Positions 1 to 7,614 of a stretch of DNA of 64,000 bases are shown piece after piece. Numbering within the stretch: position 1 is the stretch's first letter; every line of letters starts with the position of its first letter. Source of the DNA: Rhizobium phaseoli. Its GTDB lineage: Bacteria; Pseudomonadota; Alphaproteobacteria; Rhizobiales; Rhizobiaceae. The notes beneath the pieces were generated by a model that did not search any database, was not told the origin of the DNA, and worked only from the letters and a program-made list of their open reading frames with translations. The stretch spans positions 62,001 to 126,000 of the forward strand of contig NZ_ML133579.1 of the NCBI RefSeq assembly GCF_003985125.1, written 5' to 3'. The translations under genes were made by a program, and so were the position numbers.

Positions 1-131
1 TGTTGAGCTTGGAAGAGGCCTGCGAGCGTTACACGCTTACGGTCGAAGAGTTCCTGTCCTGGCAGTCATCGATCAACAGCCATGGCCTCGCCGGCCTGCG
101 CACCACGCGCATTCAGCAGTATCGCCACTGA
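1..131 (+). CDS. sciP: SciP-type CtrA inhibitor (DUF1153), 3' end only
   Basis: The reading frame is open from position 3 and ends at a TGA at 129-131, giving the last 42 residues of a protein that starts outside the window. The visible part contains SLEEACERYTLTVEEFLSWQ followed by a short basic tail with HGLAGLRTTRIQQY. This is the helix-turn-helix signature of DUF1153 proteins. In Caulobacter the family member SciP binds CtrA and blocks its transcription activation. Its position 2 kb from ctrA fits that role. The start, promoter and upstream partner cannot be seen. The family call rests on recognised residues and the genomic context. Confidence 0.8.
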   Translation, partial: LSLEEACERYTLTVEEFLSWQSSINSHGLAGLRTTRIQQYRH

Positions 132-150
132 TCGCACCCATCATCGACGA

Positions 151-654
151 TCATTTCGGGCCGGACGCATCTCCCGTCAGGGAGTGCAGAAGGCCCGAAA
201 TCATTGACGAGGCCGCATAGCACCACAGGCCAGGCTGTGTGAAAGCATTCGCCAGCCCCCTCGTCTTCGCCGCCGCAATGACGATCGCGACCAGCAGCAC
301 GTCCATCATTGACCACTTGGACAGATGCGGCACGACGCGATGATAAAAGAAACTGCCGGCCCCGCCGCCGGCACCTGTCGCTTCAGCAGCGATCCCAACC
401 ATCTTCAGAATGGGCAGCACGATCGAGACCAATGCGACGATCGCCGCCAGCGGCCCATCCCCGCCCTGCCAGAGCGAGACGACGATGTCGACAAGCGACG
501 AGGTCCGATCGAAGAAATACAATGTCTCGAAATGGACCAGCGGCAAGAGCAGGCCGAGCGCCAGGAGGAACGGCGCCGCCACGAGAAGAACGGGGCGGAT
601 CATCGGAAGCGCCTTCATCCACGCGAACCTCGCACCGATCCGACCCTTTTTCAT
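151..654 (-). CDS. PqiA-like (paraquat-inducible protein A family) inner-membrane protein
   Basis: This 167-residue protein is dominated by hydrophobic segments: about residues 12-37, a central pair near 60-95, and a fourth near 120-140. The pattern (basic N terminus, first span ending before a periplasmic loop with HFETLYFFDRTSSL, then paired spans) is that of single-domain PqiA proteins. These are inner-membrane proteins usually linked to envelope lipid transport or stress. The ATG at 654 is chosen because a GGAGGAGACGGAG ribosome site lies just upstream; longer in-frame extensions are Arg-rich and lack one. It converges on sciP with 19 bases between stops. PqiB and PqiC partners are not present nearby, so the function is uncertain. 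Confidence 0.65.
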   Translation of the reverse strand: MKKGRIGARFAWMKALPMIRPVLLVAAPFLLALGLLLPLVHFETLYFFDRTSSLVDIVVSLWQGGDGPLAAIVALVSIVLPILKMVGIAAEATGAGGGAGSFFYHRVVPHLSKWSMMDVLLVAIVIAAAKTRGLANAFTQPGLWCYAASSMISGLLHSLTGDASGPK

Positions 655-758
655 GAACACTCCGTCTCCTCCGGGAATTGTCTCGCCGGCTTGGCATGAT
701 CGCCACGCCGTGTCACCGTCGCCGGCGACAATATCCCCATCCCTTGCGAGGAAAGACA

Positions 759-1037
759 ATGGACATTCGAAACGAGGAAAGCGCCTCCGGCGGCCGTTAT
801 GCGGCCGAGGTAGAGGGGCATGAGGCGGAGATGACCTATTCGCGCACATCGCCGAAGCTCGTGATCATCGATCACACCGCCGTTCCCGATGCCCTGCGCG
901 GCAAAGGCGTCGGCCAGGCATTGGCGTTGCACGCCGTGGAGGCCGCCCGCACCGGCGGCTGGAAGATTATTCCGCTCTGCCCCTTTTTCAAGGCGCAGGC
1001 GCAGCACCACCCGGAATGGCGCGATGTCGTGAACTGA
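759..1037 (+). CDS. Small GNAT-like N-acetyltransferase (YjdJ/COG2388 type)
   Basis: This 92-residue protein has the compact GNAT fold used by COG2388 proteins. It has a short beta strand region, then LVIIDHTAVPDALRGKGVGQ, which carries the acetyl-CoA pyrophosphate loop RGKGVGQAL at about residues 47-55. A final strand follows with IIPLCPFFKAQ, where Cys and the aromatic pair are typical of this subfamily. The ATG at 759 follows GAGGAAAG. Usual family members are 90-100 residues long, so it appears complete. It is divergent from the PqiA-like gene with about 100 bases between starts. The substrate cannot be predicted. Confidence 0.8.
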   Translation: MDIRNEESASGGRYAAEVEGHEAEMTYSRTSPKLVIIDHTAVPDALRGKGVGQALALHAVEAARTGGWKIIPLCPFFKAQAQHHPEWRDVVN

Positions 1038-1061
1038 TTGCTATTGCTTTCTTGGCTGGCG

Positions 1062-1085
1062 CCGCGCGTCTTTTCAAACGCGCGG
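1062..1085 (+). repeat. GC-rich 8-bp inverted repeat downstream of the small GNAT gene
   Basis: CCGCGCGT (1062-1069) and ACGCGCGG (1078-1085) are perfect complements around an 8-base loop, 24 bases after the GNAT stop. There is no T tract on the plus strand, so it could be a Rho-assisted 3' hairpin rather than a classical intrinsic terminator. Confidence 0.4.
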
Positions 1086-1162
1086 AGGATGCCACGACTT
1101 CCGCGCATCTTGGCGCCGATGCGCCAGTCGGGCGATAGGGAGATGGAAACGGCAAACACCAA

Positions 1163-1204
1163 AAGCCATGTATGACGGACCAGCGCGCCCATCATACATG
1201 GCTT
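1163..1204 (-). terminator. Perfect 13-bp inverted repeat, probable fliJ terminator
   Basis: AAGCCATGTATGA (1163-1175) and TCATACATGGCTT (1192-1204) are perfect 13-base complements separated by 16 bases. On the minus strand the stem is followed by TTTTGGTGTTT, a fair U-rich tail 49 bases past the fliJ stop. On the plus strand no T run follows. The intergenic region lies between convergent genes, so the hairpin may stop transcription from both sides. An operator role is the alternative. Confidence 0.5.
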
Positions 1205-1252
1205 CTCTGTGGCGATCCCCGGGGCGCCGAACCCGGCGCCCGACGTTTTCTC

Positions 1253-1603
1253 TTACGCCCTGGCTCGGGCGCCGCTGTCACGTTCTTCCAGCGCCGACGC
1301 CCTTGCATATTCCGCCTGCATCTCCTCAAGCGCCAATTCCAGCGCCTCTTCCTGCATTTTCAATTCCTTGATCGAAACCTGCAGGTTGTCGGCCCGCTGA
1401 CGCGCGGCCTTGGCGAAGGTCGGATAAGCAAAGTGATTCGGGTCTGATATACCGGACTTCTTTTCCTCGACGACGATCTGGCTCTCCAGATCCTTCGTCA
1501 TCCGTTCGAATTCGGACATCATCATCTGCAACTGCTGCAATTGACGTCGTTTTTCGTTCACCTGAAACTCTTTCAGGCGAACGAGACTTTCTCGCGACTT
1601 CAT
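1253..1603 (-). CDS. fliJ: FliJ-like flagellar export chaperone
   Basis: This 116-residue protein is almost entirely alpha-helical and charged, starting MKSRESLVRLKEFQVNEKRR. A predicted coiled coil covers roughly residues 5-60 and a second helix residues 78-110. FliJ is a small coiled-coil stalk or chaperone protein of the flagellar type III export ATPase, and the size and N-terminal pattern fit. Two ATGs lie close together (1609 and 1603). The second is preferred because GGGAG lies 8 bases upstream of it but only 2 bases from the first. The gene is transcribed away from ctrA and shares its upstream region, which suggests CtrA-linked cell-cycle control. No other flagellar gene is visible, so the call rests on sequence pattern and context. 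Confidence 0.7.
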   Translation of the reverse strand: MKSRESLVRLKEFQVNEKRRQLQQLQMMMSEFERMTKDLESQIVVEEKKSGISDPNHFAYPTFAKAARQRADNLQVSIKELKMQEEALELALEEMQAEYARASALEERDSGARARA

Positions 1604-1759
1604 ACGCATTACTCCCGTGATGCGAGACCCCGGCTCAACTTGAAACCGCCCTGCGCGCCGCTTTGACACGGTTTGCTGAAAAATTTCCTGCGATATTAAC
1701 AAAAACCTACCGCTGGTAACCTTTCGTTTACGGGCATCGTTAATGATAGGCCCGATGAT

Positions 1760-1774
1760 TTAAGGGTCGGTAAA
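1760..1774. promoter_or_regulatory. Candidate CtrA box (TTAA-N7-TAAA)
   Basis: TTAA at 1760-1763 and TAAA at 1771-1774 are separated by exactly 7 bases. This differs at one base from the TTAA-N7-TTAA consensus bound by CtrA. It lies between fliJ and ctrA. Confidence 0.35.
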
Positions 1775-1946
1775 TGCCGCGGCATGAAGTTCGAACCTTT
1801 TCATTGGCGAGTCGGATGAATCACTTAGCGCTGTTTCCTAATGTTAAAATTGAGGAAAGCCTTTTTGAGATTCCTATTGGAAAACAGAGAAATGGAAAAA
1901 TTATTTAATAAATTCGATACTCCTTGCCAGAGTGAATCAGAATTTG

Positions 1947-1954
1947 TTAACCAT
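1947..1954 (+). promoter_or_regulatory. Candidate CtrA half-site TTAACCAT upstream of ctrA
   Basis: TTAACCAT, the strong half of the alphaproteobacterial CtrA motif, sits 86 bases before the ctrA start. No second TTAA lies at the required spacing. It is reported as a half-site that could serve in autoregulation. Confidence 0.35.
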
Positions 1955-2039
1955 TTCGTGGCAGCTTCCAAATCACGTAGCTTGTTCGGTAGCGTGTAGG
2001 GGGCCAGACCACCTTTCGGCGGCGGTAAAGGGGATAATT

Positions 2040-2741
2040 ATGCGGGTACTTCTCATCGAGGACGACAGCGCTACGGCGCAGAGCATCGAGTTGATGCTGA
2101 AATCAGAGAGTTTCAATGTTTATACCACCGATCTCGGTGAAGAAGGCGTCGATCTGGGAAAGCTGTATGATTATGATATCATCCTTCTCGATCTGAACCT
2201 GCCCGACATGTCCGGATATGAAGTGCTCCGCACTCTCCGGCTGTCGAAGGTCAAGACACCAATTCTCATTCTGTCGGGTATGGCCGGTATCGAAGACAAG
2301 GTTCGCGGCCTCGGCTTCGGCGCCGACGACTACATGACCAAGCCGTTCCACAAGGACGAGCTCGTCGCCCGCATCCACGCCATCGTCCGCCGCTCCAAGG
2401 GCCATGCCCAGTCGGTGATCATGACCGGCGAACTGATCGTCAATCTCGATGCCAAGACCGTCGAAGTCGGCGGCCAGCGTGTCCACTTGACGGGCAAGGA
2501 ATATCAGATGCTGGAGTTGCTTTCGCTGCGCAAGGGCACCACGCTGACCAAGGAAATGTTCCTCAACCATCTTTACGGCGGCATGGACGAGCCGGAACTG
2601 AAGATCATCGACGTCTTCATCTGCAAGCTGCGCAAGAAACTCGCCAACGCCGCCGGCGGCGCCAACTACATCGAGACCGTCTGGGGCCGTGGTTACGTTC
2701 TCCGCGAGCCGGACGGCACCGAATATGCGGAAACCGCCTGA
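2040..2741 (+). CDS. ctrA: CtrA, OmpR-type cell-cycle master response regulator
   Basis: This 233-residue protein has a receiver domain (residues 1-115) and an OmpR/PhoB-type winged helix (about 125-225). The receiver shows the acidic pair E7-D8-D9, phosphoacceptor Asp51 in LLDLNLPDMSGYE, and the TKPF lysine motif. The C-terminal domain has LTGKEYQMLELLSLRKG and VFICKLRKKL. The near-perfect match to alphaproteobacterial CtrA leaves little doubt. CtrA controls replication, division, motility and DNA methylation genes. The ATG at 2040 follows AAGGGGATAATT; an upstream in-frame extension is not CtrA-like. The protein ends in an alanine, as needed for the ClpXP degradation tag known in Caulobacter. 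It has its own terminator downstream and stands with sciP, chpT and eipA in one locus. Confidence 0.97.
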   Translation: MRVLLIEDDSATAQSIELMLKSESFNVYTTDLGEEGVDLGKLYDYDIILLDLNLPDMSGYEVLRTLRLSKVKTPILILSGMAGIEDKVRGLGFGADDYMTKPFHKDELVARIHAIVRRSKGHAQSVIMTGELIVNLDAKTVEVGGQRVHLTGKEYQMLELLSLRKGTTLTKEMFLNHLYGGMDEPELKIIDVFICKLRKKLANAAGGANYIETVWGRGYVLREPDGTEYAETA

Positions 2742-2777
2742 GCTTCCGACGCTTCCGATCCCCCTTATCGGATGACG

Positions 2778-2810
2778 AAATCCCGCCCTTTCGGCGGGAT
2801 TTTTCGTTTT
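2778..2810 (+). terminator. Intrinsic terminator of ctrA
   Basis: AAATCCCGCC (2778-2787) pairs perfectly with GGCGGGATTT (2793-2802) around a CTTTC loop. It is followed by a T-rich tail ending in TTTT at 2810, 36 bases after the ctrA stop. Confidence 0.9.
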
Positions 2811-2962
2811 GGGCTGGCAACGTGAATGAAAGGGCCTGAGACCTTGCTCGACCTGAAGTCGGTCCTCTCGGTGAGGGAAGCGAAATCGCAGCGTCAACGG
2901 GCATCCGCACTTTTTGGCGGAACGCTCCGGGATTGGATGATGTCGGCGGAATGCGCCTGCCG

Positions 2963-3325
2963 TCAGGCAGCGATCGCGCGGTTCCCGAAAACGGCGGTCA
3001 GGATCTTGCGATCGAAGGGTTTGAGCAGGAAATCCGTGGCGCCGGCCCGTTTGCCGGCCATCAGTTTCTTCAGATCCGCTTCGATGACGCAGTAATAGAT
3101 CTTGACGTCCTTGCCCCCGTCCATGGCGCGGATGGCGGCAATGAGGTCGAGCGCGCCTTCCATGCCGGAATCGACGATTAGATATTCGGGCAGTTCCGCC
3201 TGGCAGCGCTGCAGCGCCTCGCTGGCATTGGAAGCCTCGCTGACGAGAAAGTCGAGTTCGGAGAGAATGCGCTTGCCGACCTTGCGAACGATGTCCGAAT
3301 TATCGGTGATCATGAACCTTTGCAT
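2963..3325 (-). CDS. Single-domain response regulator downstream of chpT, atypical active site
   Basis: This 120-residue receiver has no output domain. The phosphoacceptor Asp52 is present in YLIVDSGMEG, and the C-terminal KPF lysine is kept in DFLLKPFDRK. The acidic cluster, normally two residues, is reduced to Thr7-Asp8. The conserved Thr/Ser after strand 4 is Val in IYYCVIEAD. This suggests altered or weak phosphorylation signalling. ATG 3325 follows AAGGAG at good spacing. It lies 119 bases after chpT on the same strand, so it is a candidate partner in the ChpT-CtrA relay. It is not close to CpdR or DivK in sequence, and the role is unknown. Confidence 0.8.
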   Translation of the reverse strand: MQRFMITDNSDIVRKVGKRILSELDFLVSEASNASEALQRCQAELPEYLIVDSGMEGALDLIAAIRAMDGGKDVKIYYCVIEADLKKLMAGKRAGATDFLLKPFDRKILTAVFGNRAIAA

Positions 3326-3444
3326 GGTCGCTCCTTTTCCCCCGCATTCGTCGCAACGGTGGGCCTCTTACAACCTTAGAGAATAGGTCCATCAGGCTAA
3401 GGAATCGTTACCGGATGGCTGAACACGCCTCTCGCGGAGCGAAT

Positions 3445-4092
3445 TCAGTCAGCGGCAATCACCGCCTTGAACACCAATTCGTCCGGGCTTGCGCTGTGAT
3501 CGAGCGTCATTCCGCACTCTTCAGCCAGCAGCACGGTGTAATAGGGCTGTATCGAATGGGCGTCGATTGCCTCCTCGATCGTGCCGGTCGATATCTCGAC
3601 GAATTTCGGCGGCAAGCGCATCATCTTGCCCTTGGCCGTCAGCGTGAACTTGGCGTCGAATTCGGGATTTTCGAGCGTCACCTCGAGCACGCCGCCGCGC
3701 GGAATGGAGGAATAGGCGACGAGGAAGAGATTAAGCAGCAGCTTGACCCGGTTCTTGGCAACGATGGCGCGCGGTCCGTTCCAGATCACCTCGGTTTTCT
3801 TCTCCGCCAGCGCAAAATCCTTGGCGGCCCGCTCGGCCTCGCCGGTATCGATCGAGGCACCGACCGAACCGGAAGCGCCAAAGGCGAGGCGCGCGAATTT
3901 CAGCCGGACGGAAGCATTGAGCGCGCTGGTGCGGATCAGGTCCATCGCATCGGAATCGGCGCCGCCTTCATCCAGCAGTTCCAGACCGTTGTTGATCGCA
4001 CCGACGGGCGAGATGACGTCGTGGCAAACGCGGCTGCAGAGGAGCGCGGCCAGATCCGGGCCGGACAGGGTAAGGTTCGGGTTCTTGGACAT
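3445..4092 (-). CDS. chpT: ChpT histidine phosphotransferase
   Basis: This 215-residue protein contains the DHp-like helix SRVCHDVISPVGAINNGLEL with His24 as the phosphorylated residue. A degenerate HATPase-like domain follows (residues about 75-215). ChpT passes phosphate from the hybrid kinase CckA to CtrA and CpdR. Length and the two-domain layout match the family. Two adjacent ATGs are present; the second (4092) is preferred because AGGAG lies 6 bases before it. The gene diverges from eipA and is followed by the atypical receiver. The neighbourhood with ctrA supports the assignment. Confidence 0.93.
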   Translation of the reverse strand: MSKNPNLTLSGPDLAALLCSRVCHDVISPVGAINNGLELLDEGGADSDAMDLIRTSALNASVRLKFARLAFGASGSVGASIDTGEAERAAKDFALAEKKTEVIWNGPRAIVAKNRVKLLLNLFLVAYSSIPRGGVLEVTLENPEFDAKFTLTAKGKMMRLPPKFVEISTGTIEEAIDAHSIQPYYTVLLAEECGMTLDHSASPDELVFKAVIAAD

Positions 4093-4197
4093 CATCGTCT
4101 CCTGAAGGGCGGCAATCTCATCGCGCCCGTAATATGCGTCATCTAAATTGCGCGAAGTTTGCGATCGTATTCGGTGCCATAATGACACCATATTTGG

Positions 4198-4212
4198 TAA
4201 ACCGATTGTTAA
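4198..4212. promoter_or_regulatory. Candidate CtrA box upstream of eipA and chpT
   Basis: TAAA at 4198-4201 and TTAA at 4209-4212 are separated by exactly 7 bases, one mismatch from TTAA-N7-TTAA. It is 73 bases before the eipA start and 105 bases from the divergent chpT start. In Brucella, eipA transcription is reported to be CtrA-controlled, which makes the site plausible. Confidence 0.45.
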
Positions 4213-4285
4213 GATCATCGGCGCAAAATGCAGCAATTGACGCGAGCGGTTGTCCGCTCCCGACCAACGACGAACGGATGACACC

Positions 4286-4873
4286 ATGCGCCCTCGATTT
4301 CCGCACCGATTCATCGGCTTCTGCAGGTTGCTCTCGGCCCTCGTCTTCTCCTCGATGATGGTCGCCGGGCCGGCCGCCGCTCAGAACAACGGTCAGTATA
4401 CGATGCAGGAAATCATCGATACCGGCCACTCCTTCTTCGGCTCCGCCAGCGGCGGTCTTGCCAAGGTGGTGGAAAGCGCCTTCCAGAAATACGGCCTGCC
4501 GAACGGCTATATTCTCGGACAGGAAGGCGGCGGCGCCTTCATCGCCGGTCTCACCTATGGCGAAGGCCAGCTGAACACCAAGAATGCCGGCGAGCATCCG
4601 CTCTACTGGCAGGGCCCCTCGCTCGGCATCGACTATGGCGGGCAGGGCTCGCGCGTCATGATGCTGGTCTACGATCTGCCCTCCATCGATGGCATCTATG
4701 CCCGTTTCGGCGGCGTCAGCGGCTCGGCCTATGTGATTGCCGGCTTCGGCATGACGGTGCTGAAGAACAACGACGTGCTGGTCGTGCCGATCCGCACCGG
4801 CGTCGGCGCCCGACTTGGCGTCAATGTCGGTTATCTCAAGATCACCCAGGCGCCGACCTGGAACCCCTTCTGA
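4286..4873 (+). CDS. eipA: EipA-like periplasmic envelope protein (DUF1134)
   Basis: This 195-residue protein begins with a signal peptide: basic MRPRFPHR, a hydrophobic core, and a likely cleavage after AGPAAA. The mature part has the DUF1134 pattern: YTMQEIIDTGHSFFGSASGG, then IDYGGQGSRVMMLVYDL and a glycine-rich beta region ending near YLKITQ. In Brucella the family member EipA is a small periplasmic beta-barrel protein needed for envelope integrity. The ATG at 4286 is chosen because it gives a normal signal peptide; a TTG at 4250 adds 12 polar residues. It diverges from chpT with a CtrA-like box between. Confidence 0.85.
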   Translation: MRPRFPHRFIGFCRLLSALVFSSMMVAGPAAAQNNGQYTMQEIIDTGHSFFGSASGGLAKVVESAFQKYGLPNGYILGQEGGGAFIAGLTYGEGQLNTKNAGEHPLYWQGPSLGIDYGGQGSRVMMLVYDLPSIDGIYARFGGVSGSAYVIAGFGMTVLKNNDVLVVPIRTGVGARLGVNVGYLKITQAPTWNPF

Positions 4874-5090
4874 AGCCGCAGGACCGTTGGAAACTGCCGC
4901 CACCCGCATCGGCGGCCTTGCCCCGATGCGCCATGCATGCTTAATCATGACGGATGACCCGGAATAGGACGCCGAACGCGCAATCGGTTTTCGGATGTCA
5001 CGTTCCGGCCAACGGAGAACGGGATTGAGATCTTAGGCCGACTGGGCTGAAATCCTGTTCTAGTATCAACGTCGAATCGATGGCCCCGCC

Positions 5091-6251
5091 GTGATCGAAT
5101 ACGCTCTCTTGTTCGGACTGGGCTTCCTGACCGCGGCCTTCCTCGTCTTTCTGATTTCGCCGGCCGTGCACCGCCGCATCGTCTGGTATACCGAAAACCG
5201 GCTGAAAGCGACGATGCCGCTGAGCCCGCAAGAGGTCCGCGCCCAGAAAGACATGGTGCGTGCCCTGTATGCCGCCGAAAACGCGCGCACCACCCAGGAC
5301 CTTCTGCGTGAACGCGAAAAATCCCTCTCGCTTCAGCTGCGCCACGATGCCCTTGCCGTCGATGCCGGCAGGCTTGCCGCCGATATCGCTGACTTGCAGG
5401 CCCAGATCGGCGAGATGCATGTCGAGGCGGCCGAGCAGCGCTCGCGCCTGCGTAAGGACGAGAACTATATCAGCCAGTTGAAGACCAATCTGCATATTGC
5501 CGAACAATCCGCTGCCAACAAGGAGAGCGAACTGGCGGCAATGCGGACGCGGCTGAGCAAGCTCAGCGAACAAACCGACAGCCTGAGGATCGACCTGGCC
5601 GCGCGCGACACAGAGGCGGAAAGCCTGAAATTCCGCGCCAACGCACTGCGTGACGAACGCGACACATTACGCCAGGATGTCGCCCTGCTGCAGAAGCGGG
5701 CCAAGGATGCCGAGCAGAAACTGACGCAGCAGCAGCATATGGTAATCCGTCTGGAAGATAAGGCCGCGCGTGAGAGCGCTTCCGCCGCAGAGAAGGAAAC
5801 CCTGCTCGCCCGCCGTCAGCAGGAAGTCGCCAAGCTGAAGGAGCAGTTGAAAGCCGCCAATGCCGAGATCCGCAAGATCAACCGGGTGCTGCGCGAGGCC
5901 GGCCTGGCCAAAATGGCGGCGGACCTGCCGGCGGAACTGACAGCTGAAGACACAATCGCGCCCATGCTCGATACCGCCGCGCTGACGGCTGAGATGGGCG
6001 AGGATGCCCGCAAGCGCAGCGCCGCCCTTGCCGAGCGTCTGCAGAAGGCAAAGTCCGTCCCCGGACGTGATGGTGCGATCCGCGAAGAGATCGCCTCGAT
6101 CGCCGCCAATATGGTGGCCCTGACCGCACTCAACGAAGGCCCCTCCTCGCCGATCCGCACGCTGCTGCCGGATGCCGGGACCAAGAACCCGAACGACCGT
6201 GTCAGCCTTGCCGACAGGGCGGCCGCCATCATCGCCAATCCGGTGCGTTAA
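5091..6251 (+). CDS. Membrane-anchored coiled-coil protein of unknown function
   Basis: This 386-residue protein has one N-terminal transmembrane segment (about residues 3-24). A very long heptad-rich, Glu/Lys/Ala/Gln-rich region follows (about 50-270), predicted to form a coiled coil. The C-terminal part (270-386) is Ala/Asp-rich with a second helical region. It starts with GTG at 5091; no in-frame ATG lies close by. The layout suggests a cytoplasmic rod tethered to the inner membrane, perhaps structural, but no domain is recognised. Its TAA stop lies inside the outer arm of the repeat at 6249. It is conserved in pattern with other rhizobial hypothetical proteins (recollection, not checked). 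Confidence 0.75.
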   Translation: MIEYALLFGLGFLTAAFLVFLISPAVHRRIVWYTENRLKATMPLSPQEVRAQKDMVRALYAAENARTTQDLLREREKSLSLQLRHDALAVDAGRLAADIADLQAQIGEMHVEAAEQRSRLRKDENYISQLKTNLHIAEQSAANKESELAAMRTRLSKLSEQTDSLRIDLAARDTEAESLKFRANALRDERDTLRQDVALLQKRAKDAEQKLTQQQHMVIRLEDKAARESASAAEKETLLARRQQEVAKLKEQLKAANAEIRKINRVLREAGLAKMAADLPAELTAEDTIAPMLDTAALTAEMGEDARKRSAALAERLQKAKSVPGRDGAIREEIASIAANMVALTALNEGPSSPIRTLLPDAGTKNPNDRVSLADRAAAIIANPVR

Positions 6252-6354
6252 AGCATGTCGCGCAAAAGCGGGCGGCGGCTTTGCGATAACTTCATGCGAG
6301 AAAATAAAGACCTAAAGCGCGGGGAACGAATCTGAAAGATCGCGACGTGCTTTA
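6249..6354. repeat. RIME-type intergenic mosaic element (106 bp)
   Basis: The ends are near-perfect 14-base inverted repeats: TAAAGCATGTCGCG (6249-6262) and CGCGACGTGCTTTA (6341-6354), with one mismatch. Inside lie a GC palindrome-like segment (about 6259-6286) and a block with AATAAAGACCTAAAGCGCG. The pattern and the about 106-bp length match what I recall of RIME1 elements, short non-coding palindromic repeats scattered in rhizobial intergenic regions. It lies between convergent genes and supplies the stop codon of the coiled-coil gene. Confidence 0.7.
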
Positions 6355-6357
6355 GGG

Positions 6358-7182
6358 TCAGATCCGTCCCATGGCCGAGGCCATCGAAAACAAGGCGATT
6401 CCCGTCGCCGTCGCCGCGTTAAGGCTATCGAGCTCGTCCGATTGCGGGATGCGCGCGCTTTGAAAGCGGGCAAGCAGCGCCTCCGGCAAGCCCTCCCCCT
6501 CCGTGCCGACGACGAGTGCCATGCGTGCGGCAGCCGGAATGGCGCGAATGTCCGTTTTCCCATGCGGTGAAAGCGTCCAGATGGCAAAGCCCCGTTCGGC
6601 AAGCGCCAGGAGCAGATCCAGTGCCTTGCCGCCACGCCGGTGTGGAACGCGCAGCACCGATCCGACGGAGACACGCAGGGCTTTGCGATAAAGAGGGTCA
6701 CAGGAAGTTTCGTCGAGCAGGACGGCGTCTGCCCGGAAGGCGGCGGCGTTGCGGAACATCGAGCCGGCATTGTCGTGATTGGAAATGCCGCAGCCGACGA
6801 GGACCAGCGCCCTCTCCGGCAGGGCGTCAACGAGTGCTGCCCCGTCACGCTCCTCCCGCCGGCCAAGCGCGAGTACGCCGCGATGCAGGTGAAAACCGAC
6901 GATGCCGGCGAGTGCGTCAGCCTCGGCAACATAGACAGGCACGTCGGCCGGAAAGCGGTCCAGGATCGGCAGGATGCCCGCGACGCGGTTGCGCAGCAGC
7001 AGGATCTTTTCGGCGCGAAAGCCGCGGCCTTCCGCATGCGCCTCGGCGAGCATTCTAAGCACGACGGTCCCCTCTGCGATGAAGCGGTTTTCACGCCCGG
7101 TCAGATCGCGCTCTCGGATGTCGCGGAATTCCGCGACGCGCGGATCGTCGGCATTCGCGATGGCGATCGGGGGAGCGGCCAT
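6358..7182 (-). CDS. SpoU/TrmH-family RNA 2'-O-methyltransferase
   Basis: This 274-residue protein has the three SPOUT motifs of the TrmH family: motif 1 NHDNAGSMFRNAAAF (about residues 134-148), motif 2 ALVVGTEGEGLPEALL (about 224-239), and motif 3 DSLNAATATGIALF (about 253-266). The N-terminal 100 residues form a substrate-binding domain with RENRFIAEGTVVLRML. These enzymes use S-adenosylmethionine to methylate a ribose in tRNA or rRNA; the target base cannot be told. It is 7 bases downstream of the next gene on the same strand, so probably co-transcribed. Confidence 0.9.
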   Translation of the reverse strand: MAAPPIAIANADDPRVAEFRDIRERDLTGRENRFIAEGTVVLRMLAEAHAEGRGFRAEKILLLRNRVAGILPILDRFPADVPVYVAEADALAGIVGFHLHRGVLALGRREERDGAALVDALPERALVLVGCGISNHDNAGSMFRNAAAFRADAVLLDETSCDPLYRKALRVSVGSVLRVPHRRGGKALDLLLALAERGFAIWTLSPHGKTDIRAIPAAARMALVVGTEGEGLPEALLARFQSARIPQSDELDSLNAATATGIALFSMASAMGRI

Positions 7183-7189
7183 GGCGGCC

Positions 7190-7573
7190 TCAATTGCCCG
7201 TGACGGTCAGGTCAGCGACCGTGCGGCCGGTCCGGAGATCGAAGATCAGCGCCTTGCCCTTGCCCTCGACGGTCTCGCCGTAAAACAGGATCTGTCCCGC
7301 CGAGAATGAGGTCGACTGCACCTTGAAACCCAGCGGCAGCGAAACGGTCGCCGCAAGCGGCGCATCCGCGGGCACACCGGAGGCGGCGGCAGTGGGAGCC
7401 GTCTCCTTCGGCTCGCGCATCGTCTTGTAGACAACCGCGCCGAAGACCGCCATAAGGCTCACGAACATGATGGCGCCGGAAACGATCTGCAGGCGGACCA
7501 TCTTGCGCCGGACACTTTCCATCGCCGGATCAAGGGGCTTCTCTTCCTGGTCGTCTGGCTCGATTGCTGTCAT
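7190..7573 (-). CDS. DUF6476-like single-span membrane protein
   Basis: This 127-residue protein has an acidic N terminus, the stretch MESVRRKMVRLQIVSGAIMF leading into one transmembrane helix (about residues 28-50), an Ala/Pro linker, and a beta-rich C-terminal domain with LPLGFKVQSTSFSAGQILFY. This is the architecture of small alphaproteobacterial DUF6476 proteins of unknown role. The start at 7573 is 41 bases from the divergent rluD start. It precedes the SpoU methyltransferase with a 7-base gap, implying an operon. Confidence 0.7.
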   Translation of the reverse strand: MTAIEPDDQEEKPLDPAMESVRRKMVRLQIVSGAIMFVSLMAVFGAVVYKTMREPKETAPTAAASGVPADAPLAATVSLPLGFKVQSTSFSAGQILFYGETVEGKGKALIFDLRTGRTVADLTVTGN

Positions 7574-7614
7574 CTGTGCGTCCCGTTCTAAAAATACGTC
7601 GGAGAAGAAGCGTC

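Larger units (their letters stand above)
1604..2039. promoter_or_regulatory. Shared fliJ-ctrA intergenic region with GANTC sites
   Basis: This is 436 bases without a gene between divergent fliJ and ctrA, markedly more AT-rich in its middle (about 1840-1960). GANTC sequences, the CcrM methylation target in alphaproteobacteria, occur at 1818-1822, 1869-1873 and 1934-1938. TTAA cores occur at 1696, 1740, 1760, 1844, 1905 and 1947. Regulation of ctrA by methylation state and by CtrA itself is known in relatives; here it is inferred from these motifs. The ctrA ribosome site AAGGGGATAATT lies at the end of the region. Confidence 0.6.

Noticed and set aside
4250..4285. TTG start giving a longer EipA-like protein
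   Set aside because: It adds polar residues before a normal signal peptide; ATG 4286 gives the expected secretory start.
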